This document shows positions 1 through 9,301 of a DNA stretch of 64,000 nt, piece by piece. The notes beneath the pieces are model-generated. The model ran no database searches and was not told the DNA's origin. It saw nothing but the letters and a program-made list of their open reading frames with translations. The translations under genes were made by a program, and so were the position numbers. Positions within the stretch are counted from its first letter, which is position 1. Each line of letters begins with the position of its first letter. This DNA is from Litchfieldia alkalitelluris (GTDB taxonomy: Bacteria > Bacillota > Bacilli > Bacillales > Salisediminibacteriaceae): contig NZ_KZ119600.1 of assembly GCF_002153425.1 (NCBI RefSeq), positions 378,835 through 442,834 on the forward strand, read 5' to 3'.

Positions 1-140
1 CAGTTTACTAGAATTTGAGGTGAAAACAGTCCAAGGAAACGAGTATCAAGGACAGTTTACTAGAGTTTGAGGTGAGAACTGTCCAAGGAATCGAGTATCA
101 AAGACAGTTTTCTAAATTTAGAGGTAAAACCTGTCCAAGC
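1..140. repeat. Tandem hairpin repeats, period about 51 bp
   Basis: Three successive units each contain GGACAGTTT, an A/T-rich loop and AAC(T)GTCC, followed by a spacer like AAGGAATCGAGTATCAA. The two arms are complementary, so each unit can fold as a hairpin. The array is cut by the window edge. Units with the same arms recur at 8785-8935. No coding frame is supported here. Confidence 0.75.
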
Positions 141-180
141 AAAGCAATAAGTCATGCATAACAGGTACTCATTTGCAGCT

Positions 181-290
181 GAAGAATAGAAACTGTCCGT
201 GCTGCGCTACCCAGAACATCATTCCCCAAAGAATAGAAAATGTCCGTGCCCCGCACCAAAAACATCATTCCCCCAAAAATGAAAAAGTCC
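181..290. repeat. Two-unit direct repeat upstream of yeaC
   Basis: Two copies, about 52 bp apart, carry AGAATAGAAAA then TGTCCGTGC, a CGC block and AACATCATTCCCC; a third, weaker unit follows. It shares the CTGTCC element with the preceding array, so it may be a diverged member of the same family. From 300 to 515 I see only A/T-rich DNA that presumably holds the yeaC promoter. Confidence 0.55.
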
Positions 291-531
291 ACACCACCTC
301 ACCCCTAACCGAAATCAACCATTCCACTTTGAAAAATCATTATAGTAATTTGGTAAAAAAAGTTGTTTTTTCAAAAAAAATACGGACAAATTAACTCATT
401 TTTCTGCATTGTTCATGTTATGATAGGCTTATGCAACTATCAGATAAATAGATTGATAGGATGCCGATATTATGTAGTAATAATATATAAGTTAACCTTA
501 TTGGTTTGTAAATACAAAGGAGGGCGTTGTC

Positions 532-1506
532 TTGAGGAGTCGTTCAGAACAATCTGTGGTGAGAGAGCCACAGGTAGCTAGCATGATAGAGAATGTAGAA
601 AAAGTAGTAGTTGGGAAACGAAAAGAAATTGAATTAAGTGTCATTGCACTCTTAAGCGGTGGGCATGTTTTGTTAGAAGATGTCCCTGGAGTAGGAAAAA
701 CGATGCTGGTGAGGGCGATCGCAAAGTCATTAGGTGCGAACTTTAAACGAATTCAGTTTACACCAGATTTGCTACCATCTGACGTAACAGGTGTTTCTGT
801 TTTTAACCAAAAGACAATGGAGTTTCAATTTAGACCAGGTCCTATCATGGCAAATGTTGTTCTTGCAGACGAAATTAACAGGACTTCTCCTAAAACACAA
901 GCAGCTTTATTAGAGGCTTTAGAAGAGGGCAGTGTTACAACTGACGGACAAACGCGGGAACTTGATTCTCCTTTCTTCGTCATGGCTACGCAAAACCCAA
1001 TTGAATATGGGGGAACATACCCATTACCTGAAGCGCAATTAGATAGATTCTTGTTTAAGTTTAAAATAGGGTATCCAACAAAACAGGAAGAATTAGATGT
1101 ATTAAATCGTGTTGAAAAGAAGCACCCAATTGAGGGTATTAAACCTGTTCTTACATTAGCAAACTTAGTGGAAATGCAGAAGAAGGTTGTTGATGTCTAT
1201 GTGGATGAAACAGTGAAAAGATATATTATCAACCTAGTAAATTCTACAAGAAAGCATCAATCTGTTTATTTAGGTGCAAGTCCACGTGCCTCCATCGCAT
1301 TGATGAAGGCTGCTCAAGCTTATGCTTATATCCAAGGACGTGACTTTGTCGTGCCAGATGATGTTAAGTATTTGGCGCCATACACTTTGCAGCACCGAAT
1401 TCTTCTTAATTCAGATGCAAAGCTTTCGAATCAAACGAATGAACGGATTGTTCAAGATGTGATTGATCAGGTATCAATTCCTGTTGGGAATGAGACTGCA
1501 AGATGA
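532..1506 (+). CDS. yeaC: MoxR-family AAA+ ATPase
   Basis: This is a MoxR-type AAA+ ATPase of 324 residues, presumed to act as a chaperone-like partner of the next gene product. Walker A reads DVPGVGKT, Walker B LADEINR, and the sensor region ATQNPIE. The TTG start at 532 has an AAAGGAGGG Shine-Dalgarno about 9 nt upstream; an in-frame ATG at 583 would still keep the whole ATPase core. The stop overlaps the next gene by ATGA. The order MoxR, DUF58, transglutaminase-like protein and guaA matches yeaC-yeaD-yebA-guaA of B. subtilis. The family is certain, the substrate is unknown. Confidence 0.9.
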   Translation: MRSRSEQSVVREPQVASMIENVEKVVVGKRKEIELSVIALLSGGHVLLEDVPGVGKTMLVRAIAKSLGANFKRIQFTPDLLPSDVTGVSVFNQKTMEFQFRPGPIMANVVLADEINRTSPKTQAALLEALEEGSVTTDGQTRELDSPFFVMATQNPIEYGGTYPLPEAQLDRFLFKFKIGYPTKQEELDVLNRVEKKHPIEGIKPVLTLANLVEMQKKVVDVYVDETVKRYIINLVNSTRKHQSVYLGASPRASIALMKAAQAYAYIQGRDFVVPDDVKYLAPYTLQHRILLNSDAKLSNQTNERIVQDVIDQVSIPVGNETAR

Positions 1507-2753
1507 GCAGGAAAAAACAGATTTGGTACGGGCTAAAACTAGTTTTCAGAAGCCTATTCGTCCTGGGGCTGTTTGCTGCATTGTTTAGCTATGCCATGTT
1601 CCAAGGTGGATTTGTAAGCTGGTTTTTATTCTACAGTATTATGACACTAGTGGTTCTAATGCTTCTTTACGCTTTAATCCCCCTTGGGAGCTTTATGGCG
1701 GAGAGAGAATTTGGTGACGGTGTCCTTTTAGCAGGTGCGATAACGCAGGTGAAGGTGACAATCAGGAGAAAATGGCCATTTCCATTTTTATACTTATCAG
1801 TGGTTGATGATATTGACCAAAAGCTACTTAAGCAAATGCCCCGTTACCATAACAAGATGATATTTTACCCAACGATGAAGCGGGAGATAACGTTCACGTA
1901 TGAAATTCCTGAAATTAAGCGTGGGGAATATGAGCTTCATGGTGTGTGGTTGGAAACAAGTGATATGTTCGGTTTGTTTGAAAAACAAAAGTACGTTTCC
2001 TTGAAAGAAACGGTTCTCGTGTACCCGAATTATCATAATATCGAACACTGGTCGGCATATGAAAAGCATGAAGCTGAGACACATATGTCCTCCCTTGATT
2101 TTGTAGAAGACGTTACATCAATTGCAGGAGCGAGGGAGTATGTTCCAGGAGATAAATTAACGAGTATTGATTGGAAAGTCACTGCAAGGTCCAATAAGTT
2201 AATGACCAAGGAATTTGAGGACCATTACGGTCAAAACTTTTTAGTGATTTTAAACAACCACCTTCCTGATAATCACTATCAAACACTAGAAGCTTACGAA
2301 AAATCAATTGAGCTTGCAACGTCCATTGTCATGCTTTCTAATCGTACACACTTGAAAATGAGCCTTTGGACGATAGGGGAAACAAGTAAAGCATTTTCAA
2401 TGGATGCTGGTGCAGATCATCAAAAAAATATTGTAAAACACTTATCTAAGATTGAGGCGGATTTCCAAGGAGAGTTTGGAGCATCATTGAAGGAGTATGA
2501 GGATCATATTCCGCAGGGCATCACGATGATCATCGTTTCAACTGAAGTAACAGACGACATGTTAGAACGAGTTAGAATCTACCTATCTAGAAGAATAAAT
2601 GTGTATTTCTGTTTAATGGATCGTGGGAAAAAAACAGATGCATGGGAAGAAAAGCGATTTGAACAACTTAAGCGATATGGTGCCGAAGCTTACATTCTAT
2701 CAGGTAGTAATTTGGACCATGCAATACCAACCTACGCAAGTGCAGGTGATTAG
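1503..2753 (+). CDS. yeaD: DUF58 membrane-anchored protein
   Basis: A 416-residue DUF58 protein with two hydrophobic helices at about residues 12-60, followed by a cytosolic region. The DUF58 signature is clear around residues 210-230 (REYVPGDKLTSIDWKVTAR). DUF58 proteins are usually encoded beside MoxR ATPases and are thought to work with them at the membrane, but no biochemical role is established. The start overlaps the yeaC stop by 4 nt and the stop abuts the next ATG, so the three genes are very probably translated as one operon. Confidence 0.88.
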   Translation: MSRKKQIWYGLKLVFRSLFVLGLFAALFSYAMFQGGFVSWFLFYSIMTLVVLMLLYALIPLGSFMAEREFGDGVLLAGAITQVKVTIRRKWPFPFLYLSVVDDIDQKLLKQMPRYHNKMIFYPTMKREITFTYEIPEIKRGEYELHGVWLETSDMFGLFEKQKYVSLKETVLVYPNYHNIEHWSAYEKHEAETHMSSLDFVEDVTSIAGAREYVPGDKLTSIDWKVTARSNKLMTKEFEDHYGQNFLVILNNHLPDNHYQTLEAYEKSIELATSIVMLSNRTHLKMSLWTIGETSKAFSMDAGADHQKNIVKHLSKIEADFQGEFGASLKEYEDHIPQGITMIIVSTEVTDDMLERVRIYLSRRINVYFCLMDRGKKTDAWEEKRFEQLKRYGAEAYILSGSNLDHAIPTYASAGD

Positions 2754-5045
2754 ATGAAACGACTGAATGGACAACAATCATTCTCTATTACACACTTATT
2801 TATATATGTATTAGCATTTCTACTTTTATGGGAATGGCTCCGTCCAATTCCGACGGTTTCAGATACAGGGCATATTGATGTATTTGTATGGTTTGCATTT
2901 TTTAGCGCCGTACTAATCTATTTGCGTTTCCCATTTAAAGTTACACTTCCTGCACTATTTGTCGGGACGATCTTTTGCTTAAATTTTATTTTCACCCAGG
3001 AAAGCTTTTTTAGCCGAGAAGGTGGTTTGGAAACACTCCGTATTTTTGTTTCTGATGTGATTTATAATTTTCAGCTTATATTTAGCTGGGAACTTGCCTC
3101 TTTAACAAATTCATTCCGTACCTTCTTATTATTCATGCTGTTAGCGTTAATTTGTTATTTATTATACTTTTGGATTTTTCATACTAAAAAAATCTTTTTC
3201 TTTTTACTATCAACGGTTATCTACATTACAGTGCTAGATACATTTACACCAGTAGATGCTTCTATGGCAATTATCCGAATTATCGTGATCGGATTCTTTA
3301 TTCTAACCTTACTCCACATGTTGAAAGTACAGGAAGAAGAGAAAGCGATCAAAAGGAAAAGTGGTACGTTTATTTCGACGTCGTGGATGTATACGTTAAT
3401 TTTTATGGTCTTAATAGCTACAGCTGTCGGATATGCTGCACCAAAATATGAGCCACAATGGAGTGACCCAGTTCCAACGTTGCAGAGATATGTTCTCGGA
3501 GAAAGTGGTAGTGGTACAGGTTCCATCAATCGTGTGGGTTATGGTGAAGATGATGAGCGCCTTGGTGGTGGTTTTATTCAAGACCACAATACAGTGTTTT
3601 ACGCAATTGCACCAGATTCTTCTTATTGGAGAGGGGAGTCTAAACATGAATATACAGGACATGGGTGGACATCAGAACCGCTGGAATATGAGTCTACCTC
3701 CCTTTTTGAAGAAGGAAATGTAGATTATTACATGTTCTTTGATTCAGTGGAGGTTGAGGAGCGGGAAGTAAGGATCATGATGGAAGAAGACGTTTCATTT
3801 AACCACCTTTTCTACCCGGGACAATTGATAAATGTCAACGTTGGTTCTATAGCTTTTGATGTGGAAGTTGATAATGCTAATATGGAAGACCATTTACCCC
3901 TTACATTTATGACGGACGCTAACTCTGGAAAAATCACGTCGTACTCTCGTTTAGAGGAGAGGGTCATGCTAAAGGAGTATCAACTGTATTATGAATATCC
4001 AATGTTCTCATTGAATGATCTAAGGAACAGTACTGGAGAGGATCCAGAAAGAATCCAGGAACTCTACTTACAGCTTCCAGATGATTTGCCTGCACGGGTT
4101 GGGGAGCTTGCTGAAGAAATTATAGCTGATTATGATAACCGTTACGATCAAGCTGTAGCTGTCGAACAATTCTTTTCTGAAAACGACTTTGAGTATGAAA
4201 CGGCAAATGTACCAATTCCTGACGATGGTCAAGATTATGTGGATCAGTTTTTATTCGAGACGCAATATGGATACTGTGATAACTATTCAACTGCCATGGC
4301 TGTTTTACTAAGGTCGGTTGGGATTCCAACACGTTGGGTGAAGGGGTTTACTGCTGGTGAGGAAATAGAAGAACTTGGTGGCGGGATGAACAGATATGAA
4401 ATATCTAACTCCAATGCCCACTCCTGGGTAGAAGTTTATTTTCCAGAGGTAGGCTGGGTTCCATTTGAGCCCACTCAAGGTTTTAGTAATAACGTCGAGT
4501 TTTACGAAGAGGAAGAAGAGGATCTTGAGATTGATGTAGGTAGTATTGAAGAAGAGGAGTCAGACGAAGAAACTCCTGATCGTGATGATTTACTACCTGA
4601 ATTTGACGACATGTTAGAAGAATCGGAAGAAGCAATGGCACCTGGTACTGGTGGTACACCAACTTCAGAGGAATGGTTTACACCTAAAAATGTAATTATC
4701 TCCATTGTTATACTGATTATGGTCATGCTTTTTTACCAAAATCAGAACAAGTTTCAGAACAGATATTTTATCATGAAGTATAACCTGCTAGGTAAAGATG
4801 AGAAATTCATGACAGCTTATGACCGATTACTCTGGATTTTAGAAAACGAAGGGTTACCTCGTGGAGAGGGCGAAACCCTTAGGGAATATGCTTCTCGGGT
4901 TGATCTTGTCCTAAGTTTGAGGGCGATGCAACAATTAACAGAAGCCTATGAAAAAGTGTACTACGGTGGAAAAGAGGCAAGTGGTGACTGGAAGAAACAA
5001 AAGAGCCAGTGGGAAGAAATTATTAAGACATTAAATAAACATTGA
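2754..5045 (+). CDS. yebA: Transglutaminase-like (TgpA-type) membrane protein
   Basis: A 763-residue protein with several N-terminal transmembrane helices (to about residue 230), an extracellular transglutaminase-like domain, an acidic Glu/Asp-rich stretch near residues 583-625, one more helix near 645-660 and a cytosolic tail. The catalytic Cys is visible in YGYCDNYST (C508) and the His in NAHSWVEV (H556). The third position reads PFEPTQGF, with Glu where many papain-like transglutaminases have Asp. It starts directly after yeaD. The family may act as a thiol protease or cross-linking enzyme at the envelope; its actual reaction is unknown. Confidence 0.88.
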   Translation: MKRLNGQQSFSITHLFIYVLAFLLLWEWLRPIPTVSDTGHIDVFVWFAFFSAVLIYLRFPFKVTLPALFVGTIFCLNFIFTQESFFSREGGLETLRIFVSDVIYNFQLIFSWELASLTNSFRTFLLFMLLALICYLLYFWIFHTKKIFFFLLSTVIYITVLDTFTPVDASMAIIRIIVIGFFILTLLHMLKVQEEEKAIKRKSGTFISTSWMYTLIFMVLIATAVGYAAPKYEPQWSDPVPTLQRYVLGESGSGTGSINRVGYGEDDERLGGGFIQDHNTVFYAIAPDSSYWRGESKHEYTGHGWTSEPLEYESTSLFEEGNVDYYMFFDSVEVEEREVRIMMEEDVSFNHLFYPGQLINVNVGSIAFDVEVDNANMEDHLPLTFMTDANSGKITSYSRLEERVMLKEYQLYYEYPMFSLNDLRNSTGEDPERIQELYLQLPDDLPARVGELAEEIIADYDNRYDQAVAVEQFFSENDFEYETANVPIPDDGQDYVDQFLFETQYGYCDNYSTAMAVLLRSVGIPTRWVKGFTAGEEIEELGGGMNRYEISNSNAHSWVEVYFPEVGWVPFEPTQGFSNNVEFYEEEEEDLEIDVGSIEEEESDEETPDRDDLLPEFDDMLEESEEAMAPGTGGTPTSEEWFTPKNVIISIVILIMVMLFYQNQNKFQNRYFIMKYNLLGKDEKFMTAYDRLLWILENEGLPRGEGETLREYASRVDLVLSLRAMQQLTEAYEKVYYGGKEASGDWKKQKSQWEEIIKTLNKH

Positions 5046-5236
5046 TAGATGTAGGTTGTTCCAACAACACCTTTTATCAGGGGAGCCGTGCAAATGGAAT
5101 TTTGCACTTTGGAAGATGAAAAAATGATATATTCCTTGTTGGAATAACAATTGGATAAACTATCCCCTTGACCATTTCGAAACTATACTGATAAAATTAT
5201 CTCCGTGCTTATAGAGAAAAATTTACTATTATATTT

Positions 5237-5307
5237 CCTTCATATATCCTTAGGAATAGGGCCTAAGAGTTTCTACCGGGTTGCCGTAAACAACCTGACT
5301 ATGAAGG
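5237..5307 (+). promoter_or_regulatory. Purine riboswitch aptamer (guanine type) upstream of guaA
   Basis: P1 is formed by CCTTCAT and ATGAAGG. Between them lie the conserved purine-aptamer elements GTTTCTACCGGG, CCGTAAA and CTGACTATG. The specificity base in GACTAT is C, which selects guanine or hypoxanthine; adenine sensors have GATTAT. The 3' P1 strand GAAGGCAG (5303-5310) is exactly complementary to CTGCCTTC (5345-5352) inside the terminator, giving a ready-made antiterminator. Guanine binding would therefore terminate transcription before guaA. Confidence 0.93.
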
Positions 5308-5333
5308 CAGATGTTTATTTGTATTTGTAATGC

Positions 5334-5384
5334 AACTAGAAATTCTGCCTTCGTGTCTTCGGAGGGAGATTTCTAGTTTTTTTT
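5334..5384 (+). terminator. Riboswitch-controlled terminator of guaA
   Basis: An AACTAGAAAT arm and an ATTTCTAGTT arm flank a 30-nt loop and are followed by a run of T. The 5' part of the loop carries the CTGCCTTC that can pair with the aptamer P1 strand instead. Confidence 0.88.
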
Positions 5385-5475
5385 CTAGTAACTGTCTTTA
5401 AAAACAAGGCAGGAAGATCATACTTAAAAGTAACAAAGAAATTGGAAGAATATATTTAGTAAAGGTGGATGTACA

Positions 5476-7014
5476 ATGCAGGAAATCAGCGAGAAAATTA
5501 TTGTCCTGGACTTTGGTGGTCAATACAATCAGTTAATTGCCCGTCGAATTCGTGATTTAGGAGTATTTAGTGAGTTATTAAGTCATAAAATTACTGCGGA
5601 AGAAATTAAAGAAATGAACCCAAGAGGGATCATCTTCTCAGGTGGACCAGGAAGTGTGTATGCTGAAGGTGCTCCAAAATGTGACGAGCGTATTTTTGAC
5701 TTAGGAATTCCTGTATTAGGAATCTGTTATGGTATGCAGTTAATGACTCACCACTTCGAAGGAAGTGTAGAAGCGGCAAATCATCGTGAGTACGGGAAAG
5801 CAATGATAAACATTGAGAATCAAAGTAAGCTTTATGATGGACTAGCTAACCAGCAGTCTGTTTGGATGAGTCATGGTGATTTAGTTAAAGCGCCACCTGC
5901 AGGCTTTACTGTTGATGCGACAAATGTTTCTTGTCCTGTTGCTGCTATGAGTGATGAAAGCCGTAATCTATATGGTGTTCAATTTCACCCAGAGGTTAGA
6001 AATTCAGAGTATGGAAATGAAATGTTGAAGAACTTTGTTTATAAAGTATGTGAGTGCCAAGGTAATTGGTCCATGGAAAACTTTATTGACATGGAAGTGG
6101 AGAAAGTACAACAACTTGTTGGAGATAGAAAAGTCCTTTGTGCATTAAGTGGTGGAGTAGATTCATCTGTTGTTGCAGCACTACTTCATAAGGCTATCGG
6201 CGATCAGCTTGTATGTATGTTCATTGATCACGGTTTGTTGCGTAAAGGGGAAGCGGATAGTGTTATGAAAACTTTCTCTGAAGGCTTCGATATGAATGTC
6301 ATTAAAATTGATGCACAGGAAAGGTTCTTATCTAAACTTGAGGGTGTGAAGGATCCTGAGCAAAAACGTAAGATCATTGGAAATGAATTCATCTATGTTT
6401 TTGAAGAAGAGGCTGGAAAGCTTAAAGAGGTAGACTTCCTAGCACAAGGAACACTTTACACGGATATTATTGAAAGTGGAACTGATACAGCACAAACAAT
6501 CAAGTCACACCATAACGTAGGTGGACTTCCTGAAGATATGAAATTCGAACTCATTGAGCCGTTGAACACATTATTTAAAGATGAAGTACGAGAAGTTGGG
6601 GCAGAGCTGGGACTTCCAGATGAAATCGTTTGGAGACAGCCTTTCCCAGGCCCAGGACTTGGAATTCGTGTGTTAGGGGAAATTACAGAAGAAAAATTAG
6701 AGATTGTTCGTGAATCTGATGCGATTTTACGTGCAGAAATTAAAAAGGCTGGATTAGATCGTGAAATTTGGCAGTATTTCACTGCATTACCTGACATGCG
6801 TAGTGTAGGTGTTATGGGTGATGCTAGAACATATGATTATACAGTTGGAATTCGTGCAGTAACGTCTATTGATGGTATGACATCTGATTGGGCGAGAATT
6901 CCTTATGATGTTTTAGAAATAATCTCTACTAGAATTGTTAATGAAGTGAAACACGTAAACCGTGTTGTTTATGATATTACTTCTAAGCCACCTTCAACAA
7001 TCGAGTGGGAATAA
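5476..7014 (+). CDS. guaA: GMP synthase (glutamine-hydrolysing)
   Basis: Converts XMP to GMP using glutamine and ATP, the last step of guanylate synthesis. The 512-residue length is typical. The N-terminal class I amidotransferase has the nucleophile in GICYGMQ and the His/Glu pair in QFHPEV. The ATP-pyrophosphatase domain has the P-loop SGGVDSS at about residues 226-232, followed by the C-terminal dimerisation domain ending in TIEWE. The ATG has a GGTGG-type ribosome binding site. The gene stands alone between two riboswitch leaders, so both its own transcription and that of pbuG should fall when guanine is plentiful. Confidence 0.98.
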   Translation: MQEISEKIIVLDFGGQYNQLIARRIRDLGVFSELLSHKITAEEIKEMNPRGIIFSGGPGSVYAEGAPKCDERIFDLGIPVLGICYGMQLMTHHFEGSVEAANHREYGKAMINIENQSKLYDGLANQQSVWMSHGDLVKAPPAGFTVDATNVSCPVAAMSDESRNLYGVQFHPEVRNSEYGNEMLKNFVYKVCECQGNWSMENFIDMEVEKVQQLVGDRKVLCALSGGVDSSVVAALLHKAIGDQLVCMFIDHGLLRKGEADSVMKTFSEGFDMNVIKIDAQERFLSKLEGVKDPEQKRKIIGNEFIYVFEEEAGKLKEVDFLAQGTLYTDIIESGTDTAQTIKSHHNVGGLPEDMKFELIEPLNTLFKDEVREVGAELGLPDEIVWRQPFPGPGLGIRVLGEITEEKLEIVRESDAILRAEIKKAGLDREIWQYFTALPDMRSVGVMGDARTYDYTVGIRAVTSIDGMTSDWARIPYDVLEIISTRIVNEVKHVNRVVYDITSKPPSTIEWE

Positions 7015-7026
7015 GTAAAATACTGT

Positions 7027-7070
7027 AAAAGACGAACGAAATTCACTATTTTAATTTTAATATTCGCTTT
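7027..7070 (+). promoter_or_regulatory. Candidate PurR box pair upstream of pbuG
   Basis: A forward element (AAAAGACGAACGAA) and an inverted element (AATATTCGCTTTT) match the PurBox consensus AWWWCCGAACWWT imperfectly. Their CG centres are 32 bp apart, nearly the same as in the clear purE pair (33 bp), and the pair ends just upstream of the -35 box, as at purE. It is supported by geometry more than by sequence. Confidence 0.5.
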
Positions 7071-7075
7071 TAGGG

Positions 7076-7104
7076 TTGACATTACGGTGGCACGTTGGTA
7101 AACT
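7076..7104 (+). promoter_or_regulatory. Sigma-A type promoter of pbuG
   Basis: A perfect -35 TTGACA (7076-7081) and a -10-like TAAACT (7099-7104) are separated by 17 bp and lie about 30 bp upstream of the riboswitch. Confidence 0.7.
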
Positions 7105-7133
7105 GAACAATGTAAGTAACATAGAAGATTAAT

Positions 7134-7202
7134 GTTCGTATAATTTCGGGGATAGGGCCCGACAGTTTCTACCGAGCTACCGTAAATGGCTTGACTACGA
7201 AT
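7134..7202 (+). promoter_or_regulatory. Purine riboswitch aptamer (guanine type) upstream of pbuG
   Basis: P1 pairs GTTCGTA with TACGAAT. The core shows AGTTTCTACCGAGC, CCGTAAA and TTGACTACG, with C at the ligand-discriminating position, so it should bind guanine or hypoxanthine. pbuG encodes a transporter for these bases, so the ligand represses its own importer. Confidence 0.92.
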
Positions 7203-7285
7203 GATGATAGATTTGGAAATAGCTTCAGATACATTTAATTGCTATTTTTTATATATCGTCGTTATGTCACATTTACTCTCTTTAG

Positions 7286-7321
7286 CTCTGGGCCCAATGA
7301 ATTTGGTTCAGAGTTTTTTTA
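7286..7321 (+). terminator. Terminator in pbuG leader
   Basis: A CTCTGGGCC arm and a GGTTCAGAG arm are followed by seven T residues, 70 bp upstream of the pbuG start. It is the likely expression platform of the riboswitch. Confidence 0.75.
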
Positions 7322-7389
7322 TAGTTTGAAAGACTATAAGGTTTCAGGTTTTTGAAAAAATATGATTTTTAAAAAGGAGAGTTTAAGAG

Positions 7390-8700
7390 ATGGATCGTTA
7401 TTTCCAGTTTCAAGAATTAGGCACTAACTACAAAAGAGAAATAATGGGTGGTATTACAACCTTCTTAGCGATGGCGTATATTTTGTTTGTAAATCCTGAT
7501 ATCTTAAGCGCAGCAGGAATGGATTCAGGGGCTGTCTACGTTGCGACAGCTTTAGCAGCAGCAATTGGTACCATTATCATGGGTCTTGTCGCTCGTTATC
7601 CTATCGCCCTTGCACCAGGTATGGGATTAAATGCTTTCTTCACTTTTTCTGTTGTCCTTGGAATGGGAATTCCTTGGCAGACAGCTTTACTAGGTGTGTT
7701 TATTTCAGGTATTATCTTTATTATTATAACTGTAGTTGGAATTCGAGAATTAATTATCAATGCAATTCCTGCAGAATTGAAATATGCAGCAGCAGCTGGT
7801 ATAGGGTTGTTTATTGCATTTATTGGTCTTCAAGGAGCAGGTATTGTAGAGGCAAATCCAGATACGTTAGTACAAATTGGTGATTTAACGAATGGACTTA
7901 CATTATTAGCAGTTTTTGGTGTTGTCATTACAACTATACTAATTGCTTTAGGTTTACGCGGTGGTATTTTTTATGGAATGATTATCACATCACTGGTTGG
8001 AGTAATCTTTCAGCTTATCCCAATGCCAAGTGCTATTATTGATTTTTCAATTCCTAGTTTAGAACCAACATTTGGAGCATTTTTGCAGCCATTTGCAGAA
8101 CAATCTTTTTCTGAAATTTTCACAATCAATTTGATTGTTGTTATTTTGACGTTTCTATTTGTTGACTTTTTTGACACAGCTGGAACATTATATGGTGTTG
8201 CAAATCAAGCAGGGTTAGTTAAGGACAATAAATTACCACGTGCTCAGAAAGCTCTATTGGCGGACTCATCTGCAACTGTTGTAGGGGCAGTTCTTGGTAC
8301 ATCTACGACTACTGCATATGTTGAATCTGCATCAGGGATTGCAGCAGGTGCAAGAACAGGTTTCGCTTCCCTAGTAACGGGCTTGATGTTCTTGCTTGCT
8401 TTGTTATTCTCGCCATTACTCGTAGTCGTTACATCGCATGTAACTGCACCAGCATTAATCATTGTCGGAATTATGATGGCTGGAGCGTTAGGGAATATCG
8501 AATGGAAAAAATTCGAAATTGCTGTTCCGGCATTCTTAACAGTGATTGCAATGCCATTAACGTACAGTATCGCAACTGGTATTGCATTAGGTTTCGTCAT
8601 GTACCCAATCACAATGCTTGCTAAAGGTCGTGTGAAAGAAATTCACCCTATCATGTACGGATTATTCTTCGTGTTCATTGCATACTTTATTTGGCACTAA
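7390..8700 (+). CDS. pbuG: Guanine/hypoxanthine permease, NCS2 AzgA type
   Basis: A 436-residue polytopic membrane protein of the AzgA branch of the nucleobase-cation symporters. The N-terminal GGITTFLAMAYILFVNPDIL and the internal FVDFFDTAGTLYGV are family hallmarks, and the hydrophobic profile suits 12-14 helices. It imports guanine and hypoxanthine for salvage. An AAAAAGGAG ribosome binding site precedes the ATG. Its position after guaA and the guanine riboswitch and possible PurR boxes upstream all agree with the assignment; a closely related adenine permease is the only real alternative and the guanine-type switch argues against it. Confidence 0.95.
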   Translation: MDRYFQFQELGTNYKREIMGGITTFLAMAYILFVNPDILSAAGMDSGAVYVATALAAAIGTIIMGLVARYPIALAPGMGLNAFFTFSVVLGMGIPWQTALLGVFISGIIFIIITVVGIRELIINAIPAELKYAAAAGIGLFIAFIGLQGAGIVEANPDTLVQIGDLTNGLTLLAVFGVVITTILIALGLRGGIFYGMIITSLVGVIFQLIPMPSAIIDFSIPSLEPTFGAFLQPFAEQSFSEIFTINLIVVILTFLFVDFFDTAGTLYGVANQAGLVKDNKLPRAQKALLADSSATVVGAVLGTSTTTAYVESASGIAAGARTGFASLVTGLMFLLALLFSPLLVVVTSHVTAPALIIVGIMMAGALGNIEWKKFEIAVPAFLTVIAMPLTYSIATGIALGFVMYPITMLAKGRVKEIHPIMYGLFFVFIAYFIWH

Positions 8701-8719
8701 AATTATATTAAAACAGAAG

Positions 8720-8749
8720 CTCACTCGTTTTTATGCGGGTGAGTTTTTT
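8720..8749 (+). terminator. Intrinsic terminator after pbuG
   Basis: Arms CTCACTCG and CGGGTGAG enclose a TTTTTATG loop and are followed by six T residues. Confidence 0.88.
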
Positions 8750-8784
8750 ATTGTTGAGTGAGTTGTTTTAAGAATGAGTTCGGT

Positions 8785-8935
8785 TCAAGGACAGTTTACT
8801 AGTTTTATCAAATGAACCTGTCCAAGGAAGGTCGTTTCAAGGACAGTTTCCCGTTTTTATCAAATGAAACTGTCCAAACAAGAGCAGTTCAAGGACAGCT
8901 TCCCGATCATAGCAATTGAAACTATTCCCCATAAG
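8785..8935. repeat. Three GGACAGTTT hairpin units
   Basis: Three tandem units of about 50 bp, each with GGACAGTTT or GGACAGCTT, a loop containing TTTATCAAATGAA, and ACTGTCC, joined by spacers such as AAGGAAGGTCGTTTCAA. The arms are the same as in the array at 1-140. The third unit has decayed (ACTATTCC). Confidence 0.75.
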
Positions 8936-8994
8936 CGCAATGAATGTGATTAATTTCACAATATGAAGGTTTTCAGAACTTACACTATACTCCA

Positions 8995-9044
8995 TTTACT
9001 TGAGAATGATTCTCAACGTATACTCTAAGTGAGAATGAATTTCA
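8995..9044 (+). promoter_or_regulatory. Two Fur-like boxes at the feo operon promoter
   Basis: TGAGAATGATTCTCA (9001-9015) is a perfect 7-1-7 palindrome of the Fur-family type, and TGAGAATGAATTTCA (9030-9044) is a second, partial one. A plausible promoter, TTTACT (8995-9000) with an 18 bp spacer and TATACT (9019-9024), has the first box between -35 and -10 and the second near the start of transcription. This geometry suits iron-dependent repression. The metal specificity (Fur, rather than PerR or Zur) is inferred from the iron transporter downstream. Confidence 0.87.
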
Positions 9045-9064
9045 ATTAATAGGTGGTGGCCGTA

Positions 9065-9301
9065 ATGAAATCATTATACGACTTGAAAAAGTGTGAAACA
9101 TGCGCTGTCATTCAAATACCTGAATGCCCAGCATTACATAGTTTAGGTGTACATAAAGGTTGTAAATTATCTTATGTTATGAAATCTCCTTGGAAAGGAC
9201 CGTTGGTAGTTGCAACGAATGGATCTAGAGAGCTAGCCATTGATTATGTTTTAGCAAAACAAATTATGGTTGAAGAGGTAAGAACGAATGAAATGCCATA
9301 G
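9065..9301 (+). CDS. feoA: Ferrous iron transport protein A
   Basis: A 78-residue SH3-like FeoA protein; the segment from GVHKGCKLSYV to the hydrophobic ALAIDYVLAKQIMV-type end follows the family pattern. FeoA binds and modulates FeoB at the inner face of the membrane. The ATG at 9065 has AGGTGGTGG six bases upstream and is preferred to the in-frame GTG at 9053, which overlaps that site. Cysteines at residues 10 and 13 (CETC) and further on are more frequent than usual for FeoA. It is the first gene after the Fur-like boxes and overlaps feoB by 14 nt. Confidence 0.82.
   Translation: MKSLYDLKKCETCAVIQIPECPALHSLGVHKGCKLSYVMKSPWKGPLVVATNGSRELAIDYVLAKQIMVEEVRTNEMP

Noticed and set aside
1-140. 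CRISPR-like array (51-bp period)
   Set aside because: Repeats are degenerate, spacers are similar to each other, few units, and no cas genes are in the window.
173-394. 73-codon frame before yeaC
   Set aside because: It lies in the direct repeats, has no ribosome binding site and a composition dictated by the repeats.
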